From Tellurirhabdus bombi (lineage in GTDB: Bacteria > Bacteroidota > Bacteroidia > Cytophagales > Spirosomataceae), in assembly GCF_021484805.1 (NCBI RefSeq), contig NZ_CP090557.1:1352501-1416500 (forward strand): DNA of 64,000 nt, read 5' to 3'. Made by a program: the position numbers and the translations under genes. Numbering within the stretch: the first letter of the stretch is position 1; each line of letters opens with the position of its first letter. Below, piece by piece: positions 63,340 to 64,000 of the stretch. Under the pieces are notes generated by a model, which worked only from the letters and a program-made list of their open reading frames with translations, was not told where the DNA came from and did not search any database.

Positions 63340-64000
63340 TTACGAAAACAATTCACCGTCCCGATACGCGGGCACAATGCCTAAATGCCGGTATGCTTTT
63401 TCGGTAGCCTCCCGGCCTCGGGAAGTCCGTTTTAAGTACCCCTCCTGAATCAGGAATGGCTCATAAACTTCTTCAATCGTCTCTGCTTCGTCTCCACAGG
63501 CCGTCGCAATCGTTGAAATTCCGACGGGTCCACCTTTGAATTTATCGACAATGGTCATCAAAATGCGGTTGTCCATGTCGTCCAGGCCATTTTGATCGAC
63601 ATCAAGGGCCTTCAACGCCATTTCGGCAATTTCTACCGTAATGATCCCGCTTCCTTTCACCTGCGCAAAGTCACGCGTCCGGCGCAGCAGGTTATTGGCA
63701 ATTCGCGGTGTTCCGCGACTCCGGCGCGCAATTTCAAAAGCACCATCTTCATGAATGGGCGTTCCCAGAATGGCAGCGGACCGTTTTACAATGGAGGTTA
63801 ATAAGGCGGCGTCATAATACTCCAGACGAGCGTTAATCCCGAAACGGGCCCGTAGCGGCGAAGTTAACAAGCCTGCCCGCGTTGTGGCGCCAATCAAAGT
63901 AAATGGATTCAGCTTAATCTGTACCGTCCGGGCGTTAGGTCCCGAATCGAGCATAATGTCGATTTTATAATCTTCCATGGCCGAGTACAGGTACTCTTCC
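63340..64000 (-). CDS. ruvB: Holliday junction helicase RuvB, N-terminus cut by window edge
   Basis: About 220 C-terminal residues of the AAA+ motor that drives branch migration with RuvA and RuvC. Present are [35 protein letters not shown] (sensor 1 and arginine finger, listed here in full family order), [19 protein letters not shown] (sensor 2) and the winged-helix [16 protein letters not shown]. The frame stays open to base 64000 ([12 protein letters not shown]), so the first Met in the window (63978) is internal. The Walker A lies outside. Confidence 0.95.
   Translation of the reverse strand, partial: EEYLYSAMEDYKIDIMLDSGPNARTVQIKLNPFTLIGATTRAGLLTSPLRARFGINARLEYYDAALLTSIVKRSAAILGTPIHEDGAFEIARRSRGTPRIANNLLRRTRDFAQVKGSGIITVEIAEMALKALDVDQNGLDDMDNRILMTIVDKFKGGPVGISTIATACGDEAETIEEVYEPFLIQEGYLKRTSRGREATEKAYRHLGIVPAYRDGELFS

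Overview
The window looks like a chromosomal segment of a Bacteroidetes bacterium of the Cytophagales (Spirosoma/Larkinella-like). The reasons are a SusC/SusD pair, a carboxypeptidase-regulatory-domain TonB receptor, a PD40-OmpA protein, atpD-atpC standing apart from the other ATP synthase genes, crtB/crtI next to an ECF sigma factor, start codons without Shine-Dalgarno sequences, and repeated promoters of the Bacteroidetes type (TTTG, 18-20 bases, TAnnTTTG). The genus is inference. There is no phage, insertion sequence, CRISPR array or obvious island; nearly all of it is core chromosome.

Layout. 1-12.6 kb (mostly minus strand): a truncated DUF1207 protein, an M20 dipeptidase, plsY, a giant exported protein of unknown function (1573 aa), prmA, two glycosyltransferases, and atpC-atpD. 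12.9-17.3 kb (plus): a polytopic membrane/TPR protein, a small conserved protein and a LolD-type ABC ATPase. 17.3-26.8 kb (minus): a tiny lipoprotein, a GtrA protein, the proton-pumping module nuoK-L-M-N under its own promoter, a DnaQ-type exonuclease, and glpF-glpK. 26.9-35.1 kb: purB, proC, a TlpA-type thioredoxin, gatB, crtI-crtB and an ECF sigma factor. 35.5-50.4 kb: a TonB receptor, several exported proteins, an SDR protein, a PD40-OmpA protein, a LOG protein, a 2124-aa alpha-2-macroglobulin and a small membrane protein. 50.5-53.9 kb (minus): hisH-hisA-hisF-hisIE behind a leader-peptide attenuator, then a second GtrA gene. 54.4-59.3 kb: susC-susD. 59.4-64 kb: initiator tRNA, era-der-eamA, an ArsR-type regulator and the 3' part of ruvB.

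The strongest regulatory discovery is upstream of hisH. A 15-residue leader peptide with three consecutive His codons (not a called gene) is followed by RNA segments that can form the 1:2, 2:3 and 3:4 hairpins of a classical attenuator, the last being an intrinsic terminator whose U-tract ends a few bases before the hisH start codon. Other items worth a second look are a SusC-like carboxypeptidase-regulatory segment ending in an EVVVVGYG motif inside the alpha-2-macroglobulin, an in-frame (GGPSH)3 tandem repeat inside glycerol kinase, a terminator-like hairpin in the era leader, and an 81-base imperfect palindrome after the giant exported protein.
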